Shown piece by piece: positions 12,462 to 25,100 of a stretch of DNA of 64,000 nucleotides. The notes beneath the pieces are model-generated. The model was not told where the DNA came from, made no database searches, and saw only the letters and a list, made by a program, of their open reading frames with translations. How positions within the stretch are numbered: the stretch's first letter is position 1; every line of letters starts with the position of its first letter. Both the position numbers and the translations under genes were made by a program. The stretch comes from Cervus elaphus. Taxonomy: Eukaryota > Chordata > Mammalia > Artiodactyla > Cervidae. Location of the stretch: assembly GCF_910594005.1 (NCBI RefSeq), contig NC_057823.1, positions 102,410,015 to 102,474,014 of the forward strand, given 5' to 3'.

Positions 12462-13318
12462 TTTGTTCAGTTCAGTCTCTCAGTCACGTCTGACTCTTTG
12501 TGACCCCATGGACTGCAGCATGCCAGGCCTCCCTGTTCATCAACAACTCCCGGAGCTTGCTCAAACTCATCTCCATCGAGTTGGTGATGCCATCCAACCA
12601 CCTTATCCTTTGTTTTCCCCTTCTCTTCCTGCCTTCAATCTTTCCTAGCATAGGGTCTTTTCCAATGAGTCAGTTTTTCACATCAGGTAGCCAAAGTATT
12701 GGAGCTTCAGCTTCAGCATCAATCCTTCCAATGAATGTTCAGCACTAATTTCCTTTAGGATGGACTGGTTTGATCTCCTTTAAGTCCAAGGGACTCTCAA
12801 GAGTCTTCACCAACACCACAGTTCAAAAGCATCAGTTCTTTGGTGCTCAGCTTTCTTTATGTTCCACCTCTCATATCCGTCCATGACTACTGGAAAAACC
12901 ATAGCTTTGACTAGATGTGACTTTGTCAGGAAAGTGATATCTCTGCTTTTTAATATGCTGTCTAGGTTGGTCATAGCTTTTCTTCCAGGGAGCAGGAGTC
13001 TTTTAATTTCATTGCTGCAGTCACCATCTGCAGTGTTTTTGAAGCCCAAGAAAATAAAGTCAGCCACTGTTTCTATTGTTTACCCATCTATGTGCCATGA
13101 AGTGATGAGACCAGAGGCCATGATCTTAGTTTTTTGAATGTTGAGCTTTAAGCCAACTTTTTCACTCTCCTCTTTCACTTTCATAAAGAGGCTTTTTAGT
13201 TCTTCTTCACTTTCTGCCATAAGGGTGGTGTCATCTGCACATCTGAGGTTATTGATATTTCTCCTGGCAGTATTGATTCCAGCTTATGCTTCACCCAGCC
13301 CGGCGTTTTGCATGATGT
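12462..13318 (-). mobile_element. BovB LINE, 3' portion, decayed
   Basis: The minus strand carries the BovB RT C-terminal part. The left end is the BovB tail, and inside are FIFLGFKNTADGDCSNEIKR-like and FELWCW segments. At the right end is NLRCADDTTLMAES, where the catalytic YADD Tyr is replaced by Cys. Frames are broken repeatedly. The 5' end is truncated just upstream of the catalytic box. Confidence 0.92.
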
Positions 13319-14410
13319 AGGAAAACGTAGGTAGTCAAGAGATACTGGAGTAGCATGCAATTTTGGCCTTGAAGGACTTTGCTAACTGTTACCAATGATC
13401 AAGAAACCATCATCAGGGCTTATCAAATAATACCACCTTAAATCCGAAACACTTCTATACTAGTACAGTATAAAATAAGCAGTGATTATTTAACTTAAAT
13501 TGGTAATGTTTCCAAACTCAATATATGCCTTTAATTCTAAGATAGGGAGTAAGGGAGACTGATGGGTGTCAGTACAGTAAATGAGGGGCAGAATGGAAAG
13601 GAAAAACTTATAAGGGAGAAGGGAGAGTTGGATGAGTCAAACCTTTGAAAGATGTTTATTTGGAAATAATTGTTCTTGTGACACCTTGCTCTTTTCTAGA
13701 TTTTTTACTGAGTGTCATTTCTTAACTTTGAAATGGTAATTGTTTTTAATAGTACTATTTATAGTTATCCAGTACCTTTTAATCTTTAAATCCTCAAAAC
13801 TTTAATCTGAAATGTATGTTCTACTATTTCTAGCTAAGGATAAATTTTTAAGAAGTATAACATGAAAGGTTAGAGAAATATTGCTGTTAATGTAGGAAAG
13901 CTTAAGTTAAAATTTGAGTATTTAGTAGGGATTTCTTCTTCCTACAGTAAATACTTCATTAATACCAATGAGGAAGCATTGTTACTATTCAAGAAAAGAA
14001 AACAATTATTTTATGCTTATTCTTCATATAATCTCATTCTTCATATGCAAATTCCTTGTAGAGTTCCATTTAAAACTATTTGTCAGTTCCTTAGGGAAAT
14101 ACTTCTAATCCAGTGGAAAGCCATTTAATAACACGTTAAGTATTAAAGTCAAGTTTTACTTTACTCTTTGTTATACGTGGCCACAACTTCCCAGTTATGT
14201 ACATGAACTGATTAAATAATTTATGCTGTGTAATTCTTTCTGCATGTAACAATGGCATGTGTTTTTCTTTCATCTCTAGTAAGATTACAGTGTTCTCTCA
14301 GTCCATTTAGTATGGAGCATGAAGGGCAATTAAAATGAATTAAGGTGGTATCTAAATTATCTCTTCATATTGATGGAAACATGGTTGCCTCTATCATATT
14401 AATTAACTTT
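13319..14410. other. Unassigned AT-rich DNA
   Basis: No gene or nameable repeat is seen. Confidence 0.5.
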
Positions 14411-14424
14411 TTTTCTTAATAACA

Positions 14425-14558
14425 TGGAGAAGGAAATGGCAACCCACTCCAGTATTCTGGCGTGGAAAATCCCATGGACAGAAGAGCTGGGTGCAGGCTA
14501 CAGTCCACGGGGTCACAAAGAGTCGGACACGACTGAGCTACCTAACTTTCACTTTCAC
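14425..14558 (+). mobile_element. Bov-tA-type monomeric SINE
   Basis: The element runs from 'ggagaaggaaatggcaaccc' through 'ggggtcacaaagagtcgg' to a (ctttca)n tail. It is flanked by a perfect 14-bp direct repeat TTTTCTTAATAACA at 14411-14424 and 14559-14572, so the insertion is well bounded and relatively young. Confidence 0.95.
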
Positions 14559-14572
14559 TTTTCTTAATAACA

Positions 14573-15461
14573 ACTACTTCCACTTAAAGGGCTGTTTTTT
14601 CAAGATGCTTTAACATGGGGTGTCAATATTGCTTAGTGGAATAAATTTAAACTTTGGTCCCCAAACCAAAATTTCAAGAAGTATTTTTTTTTATGTTTTT
14701 GAGGTGAGATTTTGGAAAAGTACCAGGAAAGAAAATAATTTGTCATGTCTTCTTTAGTCATGTGAGTAACTTCTCCCAGAGAAACCAGAATGATCTTTAA
14801 ATTTCAGAATTAAACATGGGAAATGACTTGAAAGACATTTTAGACAAATGGACAATCATTTGGATGTCAGATTAACCAGTTATTTATTTATTATGTTATC
14901 CAGGGCACGTTACCAGTGCTCTCTGGGTCTCCGTTTTTTCAACCTACAACATGGTGATAATAAAGACTGCTTGATGGAGTTCTCTGATATTGCTGCAAGA
15001 TAATGTAGGTAAAGTACTGATGCAGATACCTCCTGATACAATCAATAAATGTAGTTATCTTCTCTGCAGTGATTAAAATGCAGAAGTTTCTCTCTTGTAA
15101 GGCAAGATAAACAGCCTAAAATGACTCTGAATCAATCTATTTTTACTATTCCCATGTATCTTTGAACAAACCTTTATTTTAATAATGAAGCTTATAAAAA
15201 AATGTAACCAATTTTGAGCAGTTTCAATATAGTACAGAACTGCACACACACAAACACAATTGTCCTAGTCATCACTTTTCATTGTGTTTCATGGAATCTC
15301 CATTTTAGCAGGTTTCATATGTTTACACGTTCAGTTATAATAATCACTATGACTTAAAATGCTAAACTCGAAATTGACTTAAACCTCATCTCCTCTCTCA
15401 CCTATGTGTCTGCCTGGTGTTGCCATATCTACTCTTTCCTCTTTTTCCCACTGCAGAATCT
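14573..15461. other. Unassigned AT-rich DNA
   Basis: Nothing coding is seen. A short CA-rich stretch occurs at 15241-15260. Confidence 0.5.
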
Positions 15462-16155
15462 TTTGTTTTTTGTTTTTTTTTTTTTAATTGGAGGTTGATC
15501 GCTTTACTGTGTTGTGGTGGTCTCTGCCATACATCAGTGCGAATCTGTCATAACTGTATTCCTTCCCTGTTGAGCCTCCCCGCCATTGCACCGCCTAGGT
15601 CATCACAGAGTGCCAGGCTGGGCTGCCCGTGCTGTGCGGCACTTCTGCTGGTCCTCTGGGCCACACATGAGAGTCTATGTATGTCACTGCCACTTCCTCA
15701 GTTTGCCCTAGCCTCTCCTTCACCCGCTGTGTCCCCCAGACTGTCTGCATCTGCACCTCCATTTCTTCTCTGTAAACAGGTTCATCAATACTGTGGAATT
15801 TTCCAGGCAAGAGTGCTGAAGTAGGTTGCCATTCCCTTCTCCAGGGGATCTTCCTGACCCAGGGATTGGACCCAGGTCTCCTGCATTGCAGGCAGGAGCT
15901 TTACCCTCTGAGCCACACGGGAAGCCCTCATCAGTACTACTTTTCTAGCTTGCATATATGTGCGTTAATATACAATGTTTTTCTCCTTCTGACTCATTTC
16001 ACTCTGTATGACAGCTCTGCGTTCATCCCCCTCACAACTGACTCACATCTGTTCCTTTTTATGACTGAGTAATATTCCATTGTGTATATGTATCACAATT
16101 TATTTATCCATCCGTCTGTCCATGTGTATCTAGGCTGCCTCCATGTCACTGCAGA
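15462..16155 (-). mobile_element. L1 3' end (cetartiodactyl L1), antisense, split by a SINE
   Basis: The poly(T) at 15472-15485 is the element's poly(A) in antisense. It is followed by 'tttaattggaggttgat...gctttac' and, right of the SINE, 'tgactgagtaatattccattgtgtatatgtatcac'. This is the antisense of the ruminant L1 3' UTR. It is interrupted at 15793-15927. The frame 15417-15824 is a translation of this repeat and not a gene. Confidence 0.85.
15793..15927 (-). mobile_element. Bov-A-type SINE inside antisense L1
   Basis: The plus strand shows the reversed SINE body ('ttccaggcaagagtgctgaagtagg' through 'ggtctcctgcattgcagg'). Flanking direct repeats are TCATCAATACT (15782-15792) and TCATCAGTACT (15928-15938), an 11-bp target duplication with one change. 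This places the SINE later than the L1 it interrupts. Confidence 0.93.
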
Positions 16156-16159
16156 ATCT

Positions 16160-17028
16160 TGATATGAAAAGGTGTGTGTGATTCAGTGGATAGAGTCTGC
16201 TCCGGGATTCTCTTAGCCCTCCCCATATAGGTTCTAGCTCAGCCCCCCTCAAAGGGTAGCCAACATCTTCTAGTAAGCATTCTAGTGTATGGGCATTTTC
16301 AGTCAGCTATCACAATGACTGTAGAATACTACTGGTAGTTGTCAGAGAAATGCATGATATACAGTAAAAAATTTTCCTGTGTAACTGTTATAATATTATT
16401 ACAAATACATATTGGTAGTACTTTAACACAAAATAACATTGAAAAATTTTAAAAGAAGGTGAATAAAAGTCCTGATAATTTAGGAAGTTAGTATAGAATG
16501 GGAAATGTAAATGTTAGAAAAATATTACTTATAAATAAGTTATGTTGTTTATTTTTCCTCCTCAATGTATAATTTTATATCTTGATATGTTGGTACTGAG
16601 TCAATAATTTCACCCTTGTTTAATATGTATTCACTATTATTAATGATATACTTTAGGTATAGACCACAGCACCCCTTAAAATTTTGCCAAAGATATTCAT
16701 AAAACAAACTAGAATGATGAGTATTTGAAGGTTTAAGGGTAAAAGGAAAGCTAATAACCAGTATGGCTGTAGGCAATCTCTGTTCATTATCATTCATATG
16801 CTAGCCCTCTCTTTTGTCTTTTGTATATTTCTGAGTCCAGAAACAAAACAAAAAAATATAAAAAAAAACCCAACTCAAAATTTAGTCCCTTAAAACAGTA
16901 ATTTATGTTGTCTGCAGTTATTTTGACCAGGAGTTTGAGTAGAAAACACTGAGGTGGCTCATGTCTAATCCATGGTGTATATTGGCTGAAAGTAGAAGGG
17001 CTCAGGTGACCAGGAGACAGTCAAATGG
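16160..17028. other. Unassigned DNA, old repeat likely at 16870-17028
   Basis: No gene is seen. The part from 'cttaaaacagtaattta' at about 16890 towards the minisatellite resembles a common ancient mammalian repeat ('...gtggcttaaaacaacaatttatt...ctcagctg...'), but I cannot name the family. Confidence 0.4.
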
Positions 17029-17122
17029 CTGATTCAGCCGGCGCTGCTCATCAGGAATGACTGATTCAGTCGGCGCTGCTCATCAGGAATGACTGATTCA
17101 GCCGGCGCTGCTCATCAGGAGT
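17029..17122. repeat. Three-copy 32-bp tandem repeat (minisatellite)
   Basis: Three consecutive copies of a 32-bp unit start 'ctgattcag' and contain 'cggcgctgctcatcagga' (17029-17060, 17061-17092, 17093-17122). They differ by single substitutions (C/T after 'ttcag') and at the end of the third copy. The unit is CpG-bearing, unlike the AT-rich surroundings. Confidence 0.95.
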
Positions 17123-17124
17123 AG

Positions 17125-17798
17125 CCCTGGTCTCTGCTGGGCATCTTGTTTCTTCGCCATGTAGCACCTGCTGGGGGGCGGGGGCGGGGGCTGAAATCCA
17201 GGCGGCTCCTTTCTTCACTCGTCTGACGCCTCTGCTGAGATGACCTGAACAAGTGTGGCGAGTCATCTCTGTTGCTGTGTATCCTCTCCGACGTGTCTGG
17301 CTTAGTCTTTCTTACAGCAAGGCCGGCCTGTGATCGTTCACCTTCTTACGTTGGATTTGACGTCCCCAGGGCAATTCCAAGAAGCCACGGGAGGACTTAG
17401 TTTTTCAGTGTCACTTCTGCTGCATTCTGTGGGTTACAGAGGGCTCACCCCTTCGAGTGAAGAAGGGGGGTACACGGGCATGGTAAACAGGAGAAATCGT
17501 TCACTTAGGCTGAAGACAAGGTGGGGAGGGACATCTTTGAAATCAGCTTCCACACCATACATACGTCCCCTCTGTTAGCCTCGCTCATGGGGTCGGTGAG
17601 TGAGTTCTTTGGAGAACTTTGCCCAGCCTCCTTCCTACACAGTTCACAGATTTGGAAGACTTGGCTTCTAAACTAAACATGTTCCACTACTTACCAAAGT
17701 CTATCAACAGTATGCTTTTTAGCATCTTGCTTTTTATAAATTCCCACTTTCTGGTAGGCAGCATCTCAGGAAGGATGGCAATGGAATTGTCCATAGGT
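17125..17798. other. GC-richer unassigned block with G-rich tract
   Basis: This stretch is richer in G+C than its neighbours and includes three closely spaced G runs at 17173-17190 (six, five and five G separated by single C), a strong candidate for quadruplex formation. Frames 17066-17266 (minus) and 17330-17578 (plus) show no recognisable domain. It could be part of the same old repeat as 16870-17028 or a regulatory element; the sequence alone does not decide. Confidence 0.5.
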
Positions 17799-17809
17799 AT
17801 TCTCTGAGA

Positions 17810-18349
17810 ATTACTCCTTGGAAGGAAAGTTATGACCAACCTAGATAGCATATTAAAAAGCAGAGACATTAGTCTGCCAACAAAGGTCCGTCTAGTCAAG
17901 GCTATGGTTTTTCCAGTAGTCATGTATGGATGTGAGAGTTGCACTATAAAGAAAGCTGAGCACTGAAGAATTGATGCTTTTGAACTCTGGTGTTGGAGAA
18001 GACTCTTGAGCATCCCTTGGACTGCAAGGAGATCCAACCAGTCCATCTTAAAGGAGATCAGTCCTGGGTGTTCATTGGAAGGATTGATGCTGAGGCTGAA
18101 ACTCGAATACTTTGGCCACCTCATGCGAAGAGCTGACTCATTGGAAAAGACCGTGATGCTGGGAGGGATTGTGGGCAGGAGGAGAAGGGGGCGACAGAGG
18201 ATGAGATGGCTGGATGGCATCACTGACACAATGGACATGGATTTGGGTGGACTCTGGGAGTTGGTGATAGACAGGGAGGCCTGGCGTGCTGTGGTTCATG
18301 GGGTCGCAAAGAGTTGGACATGACTGAGCAACTGAACTGAACTGAACTG
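17810..18349 (+). mobile_element. BovB LINE 3' end with target-site duplication
   Basis: The plus strand encodes the BovB C-terminal tail: MTNLDSILKSRDI-like, a KAMVFPVVMYGCES-like stretch, then PWTARRSNQSILKEISPGC and DREAWRAVVHGVAKS. It ends with 'actgaactgaactga'. It is flanked by ATTCTCTGAGA at 17799-17809 and 18350-18360, a perfect 11-bp target duplication. It is 5'-truncated after the RT catalytic core, so only the tail region is present. Confidence 0.95.
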
Positions 18350-18360
18350 ATTCTCTGAGA

Positions 18361-20578
18361 TACCTAGTTAACCAGAGGAAACTCAAGCAGCTTTTTCTTA
18401 CCAAATTGTGAAGTATGTCAGTGGAGGGCTGTTCCCTCATTCTCTCTCCCTCTATGATCTCTCTTCAGTTTTGTCTTGTGTTTTCCCCCTTTATACCCAG
18501 TACCCACTCCAGCTGGCCCCAAAGGCAGAGCAGATATCTATTTAAGGCAGCATTTAATCTCTGGAAATTATTCTCATAACCTCTCCTCATTTGCCTTCTA
18601 GAACATAAACACCCCTCTCCTTTTCTTACTTACCCAGAAAGGAATTTTCATTCCTAAAACATATAGTACTTACCAGCACATTGGAGAGGACCTCTTCTTC
18701 TGACCGTAGTATTTTAGTCCACAATTGTGAGCAGGAGGAGGTTGTGACAGGGCCAGTTCTTCTGCCTCTTAGTAAGACTTGGAACGGAATATATGTCTCT
18801 TTACAAGTTACAAGTGACTTTCTTTACAACGTACATAATTGATGTCCCTGGTTTTCTTTTACCTGAATGCTCTAGTAGCAATTCCAGGAAACAAAAAATT
18901 CCCAATCAATATTGTCTTAGACAAACAACATGACCTTTTGTCTGTAAGTTCCTGATTTATGAAAGTGTTCTGATTGATTATTCATTCTTGGGGAAAGGTA
19001 TAAAAAGTTTGTTCCAGCTATATGATTATATAGATAGAGAAGATGATACGAATCAATTTTGAGGGAGTAGCAGCCACACATATCTAATTAGATAAAGAGA
19101 CACACTGATGGAAAATTAGACTTAGTGTATGGGCCTCCAGCAAATGATTTTTTTCTCCTTAAAGAAAAAGTGATTTAAATAATTTGAATATACACACAGA
19201 AAATGATATAAAGAAAAACAATAATTGTTTATATAATACTTTCTTTAGATAAATATAATATCTTCTACTTATAATTTTAACTTGTGTGTTTTTTTTTTTA
19301 AACTTGTGTTTTAATGTGCAAATCTTGTGCTAAAACAGGGTCGTTTCATCTCATGTAAAAGAATATTTCAAGGACTATACTCCGTTATACTAGGCTGTAT
19401 GCTTCCAGTGTTAAAATGGGAAGCTTCGATTGATATTAGCAGGAATCACTGTGCAGAGAATAAAGAGACTGTATTCAATGTATCCAAATTTAGTTTATAG
19501 CTGTCAGAACAAAATGCATCACTACTGTCAGAAGCAATCAGTTTTAGGATGGGTCAATTTGGAATGAGATAATGAATTTTGGCTTAAGTAAAATGGCAAA
19601 TATTAACTAACAAGGCAAAAATATTAGTCATTTCTATCACATATATAACAAGCGGAAACAGAAGACATTTGTGATTATAAATGAATAAGGTGATATATTA
19701 ATTACAACTCTTTTGTTTCCAAGTGACAGAAAGCCGATATTCTATTGGTTAGGATTAGGTTTGTGGGATAGGGAAAATGCAAAATAACAATTGTCTAAAA
19801 GAAAGACGTTATTTATCTTTCGCAGAAACAGGCATTCAAGAATTGGTATAGATATTGAAGAACCGGCTTCCATTTAATGTTTTACACAGTCAAGTTCAAT
19901 GTATGACTTTTACATTGTGTGTCCACAAGGTGACCACTCATTATGTCCATATTATATCCACAAAAAGCAAGAAAAAGGAATGATATGGCCACACCCAGCT
20001 TCAAGGAAACCTGGGAAATTTATCTTTTTGTTTAATGATAGTTCTGTATACCTGTTCTACTGCTGAGAAAGGCAGGCAGAATAGTTGTTGGGGACTAACT
20101 AGCAGTATTTGCCATGCCTAACAATATAGATTAGTAACAATGACATGGTAAAAATTGGGATGGTTTAAAAGAACCAAGAACAAATGAGTGGAAATAGGCC
20201 TTCCCCAGCCATCCAGAAAATCTGTCTCTTGTCTCCTCCTGTGTATATTTTTCATGTTTTCTTCTCAGGCTTTCCAGTCCACATTGCACCAAATTTGACC
20301 GATGATGCTGCTGGAGCTTTATGACTTTCCAGTTTATTCCCTGGAATATCTAATTCTGTTCCTCACTTTCAAAATTCCCTGGCAGTGGTTTTAGTTCAGT
20401 TTGGGTCAGCCACTGGTTTTTGGACCGATTGACTGTGACCAGTGGAGCGGAGTCAAAGTGTATAAAATAGCCCTTCCTTTGTTCACCATTGGTGAAGATG
20501 GGCTGTTTCCCATAATGAAGAGGAGACTAGATAAAACAAATGAACAAACAAGAAATTCTGGACATCCATAATTTAATT
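18361..20578. other. Unassigned AT-rich DNA
   Basis: No gene or nameable repeat was found in this 2.2-kb stretch. Confidence 0.5.
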
Positions 20579-20579
20579 G

Positions 20580-20793
20580 GGCTTCCCAGGTGGCTCCGTG
20601 GTAAAGAATCCCCCTACCAGTGTAAGAGTTGCAGGAGATGTGGGCTTGATCCCTGGGTCAGGAAAATCCCCTGGAGGAGGAAATGGCAACTCACTCCAGT
20701 CTTCTTGCCTGGAATGTCCCATGGACAGAGCAGCCTGGCAGGCTGTAGTCCATTGGGTCGCAAAGAGTCTGACACGACTGAGCATGCACGCAG
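20580..20793 (+). mobile_element. Bov-A-type SINE
   Basis: It begins 'gggcttcccaggtggct', continues with 'cctggaggaggaaatggcaac' and ends 'gcaaagagtctgacacgact', the complete Bov-A architecture. A short flanking repeat (TAATTTA) is visible on both sides but is weak in AT-rich DNA. Frames here on either strand are SINE translations. Confidence 0.92.
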
Positions 20794-21203
20794 GTTAATT
20801 TACTTACATATGTAATAATAATGATAATATTTTAAGTCTCCTGGCAAGTAGGCTCAGAAATATTGTAGTCTCCAATAGCAAAGATCTTTTGCTGTTTCTA
20901 TTTCATAAATAACTTGGTGGTTGATTTTCCACTTTCATTCCTGATCATTTATGATTTTAAGTGGTTCAGTATTTTGAAGTACTTTGCATTGGGCCATTTG
21001 AGTATGAAACATTTGGTCTTTACTCTGATTTGGAAAAAAATATGTGAATCTAAGTGATATAAACTAATTTGGTAACTTATAAATTTATCCTGATAAACTA
21101 TTTTATTGAAGTAGAGCTTGTATGTATATGTGATTGTTTCTGAATCAGTCAGTAGAAGTGGTTCTACAGATAGCCTGAGTGTATTTTATTATATCATGTG
21201 AAG
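20794..21203. other. Unassigned AT-rich DNA
   Basis: Nothing supportable is seen. Confidence 0.5.
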
Positions 21204-21414
21204 TCAGTGAAGTCACTCAGTCATGTCTGATCTGACTCTTTGCGACCCCCATGGACTGTAGCCTAACAGGCTCCTCCATCCATGGGATTTTCCAGGCAAG
21301 AGTACTGGAGTGGGTTGCTATTACCTTCTCCAGGGGATATTCCTGACCCAGGGATTGAACCCAGGTCTCCCTCATTGCGGGTAGACACTTTACCGTCTGA
21401 ACCACCAGGGAAGT
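21204..21414 (-). mobile_element. Bov-A-type SINE
   Basis: This is the reverse orientation. The plus strand shows 'gactctttgcgaccccc', 'ttttccaggcaagagtactgg' and 'accaccagggaag' in that order, with a 'gtgaagtcagtgaagtcact' tail at the left end. Confidence 0.92.
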
Positions 21415-21945
21415 TACCTAATCACAAATCTTCTGAAACCTGTGTTTCTTCTGTTCTGTTCCTCTTTTAGCCAAGAGTTCTGCTCATTAATTTCTGGGTC
21501 AAAAGTGAATTAGCCTCACACAGTAGGTCAATTTCTTAAGAGTCTCTCAACTTCAAATTGATTTGAGTTAATTGAAGCTGTCACTCTGAGACTTCTGAAG
21601 TTCATGCCAGGCAGAAAAAGAATAACTTCTTCTCCCATATGAAAGAGGCATTTTGATTTGTATTGTCCTAGTGCACTATCTAGTGTGTAATAAAATCCCG
21701 TTGAGCAGGATGGAACAAGAATCCCAGTAAATGTATCAGGAATTGACTTCTATAGCTCATCATGGTCCATCTTTTCAATATTTTACCCTACTTAGAAGAA
21801 GATATCATGCCTGTAGCTGCAAATAGGTGGGACAAGCAAGGCTTTAAAGAGATTTCTATATCACTGAATCATAAAACTATAATCATTCAGATTTGAAAGT
21901 ATATACTTCTTAAGTTGACCATATATAATGCTTAATTTACTCCTT
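21415..21945. other. Unassigned DNA
   Basis: No gene or nameable repeat is seen. Confidence 0.5.
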
Positions 21946-21953
21946 ACAGTATA

Positions 21954-22087
21954 CCTGGAGAAGGGAATGGCAAAACACTCCAGTATTCTTGCCTGGAGAA
22001 TCTCATGGACAGAGGAGCCTGGAGGGATATAGCCTGTTGGGTCGCAAAGAGCTGGATGTGACTGAGCGACTGAGCAGACATGCACAC
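21954..22087 (+). mobile_element. Bov-tA-type monomeric SINE
   Basis: The body runs 'ctggagaagggaatggc' to 'gcaaagagctggatgtgact', with flanking ACAGTATA repeats at 21946-21953 and 22088-22095. Confidence 0.92.
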
Positions 22088-22101
22088 ACAGTATATTCCA
22101 T

Positions 22102-22143
22102 GCTTCCCTGGTGGCTCAGATGGTAAAGAATCTGCCTGCAGGT
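22102..22143 (+). mobile_element. Truncated Bov-A SINE 5' fragment
   Basis: Only the first 40 bases of a Bov-A unit ('cttccctggtggctcagatgg' to 'tctgcctgcagg') are present, directly after the preceding SINE's target repeat. The 3' part is missing, which is unusual for SINEs (normally 5'-truncated) and suggests a deletion. Confidence 0.8.
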
Positions 22144-25100
22144 TTGTGGCATAAAAGGTTTCACCATCATTTATAGAAGAAAAAGTCAGCGAATTAGTGA
22201 ATGTGCCCAAGTCACAAATAGATGCATGGAGCAGAGCCACAGTGCGAACCGTGGCTTGCGTAGTTTAAAAGCTCACGCTTTAATTTACATTGTTTTACCA
22301 AGTAATAGTGCTTCTAGGCTGTGTACATTTATTAATAACATTATTCTAATTTGCTTCAAAAGTAAAGTGACCACATTGTTGGAACTTCTGTGACAATCCT
22401 GAATTCTGCCCCCGGAGTTTCCTCATGCACATACTTAATACATTTACTTTCTTAGGACAATTTACTCGACAAGTGTTTGTGGCCTTAATATTCAAGAGCT
22501 ACCCAAGGGAGTGTGAATGGGGTAATGAACAAACCATTTTAGTTGCTCTTAGACCTTGTTCTCATAGAACTGTTGTGAGATAAATAAGTGATTAGTATCA
22601 CCTTACTTGAGAATGTAACTTATTAGACACCATGGTAAACAGGATAGAAAAAAAAAAAATTCTTGACTTTATGGGGCTGTAACCTATGAGATTATAGTGA
22701 GTATTTTAACAGACATCTGTGGCCAAGAGAATTTAAACACATAACTTCACAGTTAGATGAAAACTGCAGGCTTGCGGCAAGACAAGCTCTCCATCTAGAG
22801 TGGGGTGAGCAAGAGAGGAGACTGTTGGACAAGGTCAGAGAGACAGGCAGGGACACATCGTACAGGCCCTGTGGGGGACGACGGTGGGTCATTAGTCTGA
22901 ATGACATGGGAAGCCCTGGAAGGTTTTGAGCAGGAAAGAGGTGTAATCTGATTGATGTTCTTCAAAGATCACTTTGAGCATCTGGGTGAATGTGTCGTGG
23001 GAGCTCTAGAGTGGGGCAGGAGATCCAATGAGCAGGCTTTTGAAATCCTCTGTGGCTAGTGCTGTACGTCAGCTTACAGAGTGGAATTATGAAGAAACCC
23101 ATAAAAGTCAGCTAACTGTTTTTATAAATACAAAAAGCAAGCAGAAAACAAACTATTAACACCATGGAACTGTTAGCATCCCCGAATTTCACTAAGTTAA
23201 ATGTATTAATCAGTCTTACTTTCCTCTTGCTCTCATCTGTCTTTTCAATAACGGATTCAGGAGTGCTTTGCAGTTTCCATATATTCGGTTCCACTTATTA
23301 TAATTCACCAATATTGCAGTTCTTTTAAAATGTAAAACAGGCTGTGAAATCAACTTCAAACAATTAAGTATAAATCAATCATTTACCTGAAAGAACCAAC
23401 TGGAGAAATACTAATCTTTGTAGGCACATTAGTCAGCTATAATATTAAGAACTTTCTTCAAAGATGAAATAAATGGGGCTTTATAAAATAGCCACATTAA
23501 TTTTCCCCCCTCTATCGAAATGTCTGATTTCTTTCAAGAATTTAACTAAGGGACTTACAGACAAAATGGTTCCTGATGCAGAAAATTCGTGCCCTTGCCA
23601 TTGCCTTATACTTCAGTATTTCATCTCAAAGAGGCCAGAGCTCTTAATTAAAGACAAAGATGGATACGCCTTGGTGCAAAGTTGCTTTGATTTCTGAATG
23701 TGCACACTTGTAAAACTGATTTCCTCAGTAGCAGAGCCAGGTGGAGAGACGGAGGTCACCTCCGTGTAGCAGCAGGCGCCTCCCAGATCGTAGGAAGCCA
23801 GCAGTGCTGCCATCCTCAGTGACCAGGTGGGTCAGGTCCTGCGGAATAGTCCACGGCCATTATTCAGTGCATCAGGGTGTGCAGATGATTCAGGATAACA
23901 GACAAGAGGGAAAGGCCCTCGGGCTTGAGTGCCTCCTGTCAAGGCAGGAGCCCTGGAACAGTATAATTCAGAACGTTTTTGTCAATATGGGTAAGCTAGG
24001 ATGGAATCCTGACGGGTGATTCTCTGCCATGCAGTCTGAAGGTGCAGTGGAAATCTGGTCTTTGGTGCCTGGGCAGTGACTGGCCTAGCTAGAATAGTCG
24101 GTCAAGATGCATGGCTCAATTTCACAGGCAAGCCCCATGGAGGATTCTGTTTTCTGGGTAGGAAAGAATTTTAAAAGGCAGAAAGGAAGGGTAGAGTTTA
24201 TTTTTCAAAGCCTAACTAAGATATTCCATGTCTCTCAAAAACGGCTTTGTCTTTTTATTGTAAACTTAATTTTCTGTCAGTATCTGAATTTCAAATATCT
24301 ACCCATTATAAAATTCCTTCTCTGCTTATAGTCAAATCGGTAACCTGGGAAATGGAGAAACCAATGTCTCAGGAACAAGGAAACATACTCTAAGTGTTGC
24401 TACAGTTATACTTTGACTTGGATTGGGCAAATCAGGTTGCAATAAGTGTGTCATGTATGGATGGATTTAAAATCGTGAGTCAGGCTGTGCTAAATCATGT
24501 GAAAAGCGTTTGAATGAAAACATTAATTACATCTCATAGTAAACATCAAAGAGACTACACACGTCATGCTTTTGTTTAACACTGGAGGTGTCAAAGCTAC
24601 CAGACTACAGATTCCCCAGGGTCCCCTTTGTATTGCTGTATTTCATCTGTTGTGCACCTTCGTGGACATTTAGGTTGTTACTCTGTGGTTTACAAAATAA
24701 CGATAATGTCAATGGCTTTTTCCCAAGCTCTTACTAAAACTTTAAAATAGGAACATAGGGATCCATTGGAATGAAAGGTAACATTCTGTTCAATAAATAT
24801 TAGAGCTCAGATGCCTGTTGGATAGAAGTAAACTCAGGAATAAAGGATAAGCCAGTCAGTTTATTAAGCAATGGACAGATTAAGAGAGGTTTCTGAAATG
24901 GAGTGTATTTTCTATTTGGAATAGCAGAAAAGTGAAATGAAGCCAAACCAAAAGGAAATAAGTACAATGGAGTTTTGTAGTTTTAGTTTAAGTTTAGTTT
25001 AAGATGCAGTCTTTAAACAGTTCCGTGCAATGTTGTTACTGTGCTATAGATTAAAATATCCAGAAGACATGATCAGTCTTTGTCTTCAAGGGGCTCATGT

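Noticed and set aside
12148..12648. 166-codon plus-strand frame
   Set aside because: It runs across the antisense old L1 into the BovB tail, so it joins two unrelated repeats.
15417..15824. 135-codon plus-strand frame with a signal-peptide-like start
   Set aside because: It lies inside an antisense L1 3' end; the hydrophobic start is the poly(T) tract translated.
20455..20475. TATA-box promoter ('gtataaaatag')
   Set aside because: A single TATA-like word in AT-rich DNA with no gene, initiator or CpG island downstream.
20540..20815. 91-codon frame and its partners around 20580-20800
   Set aside because: All are translations of one Bov-A SINE; the same peptide patterns recur at the other SINEs.
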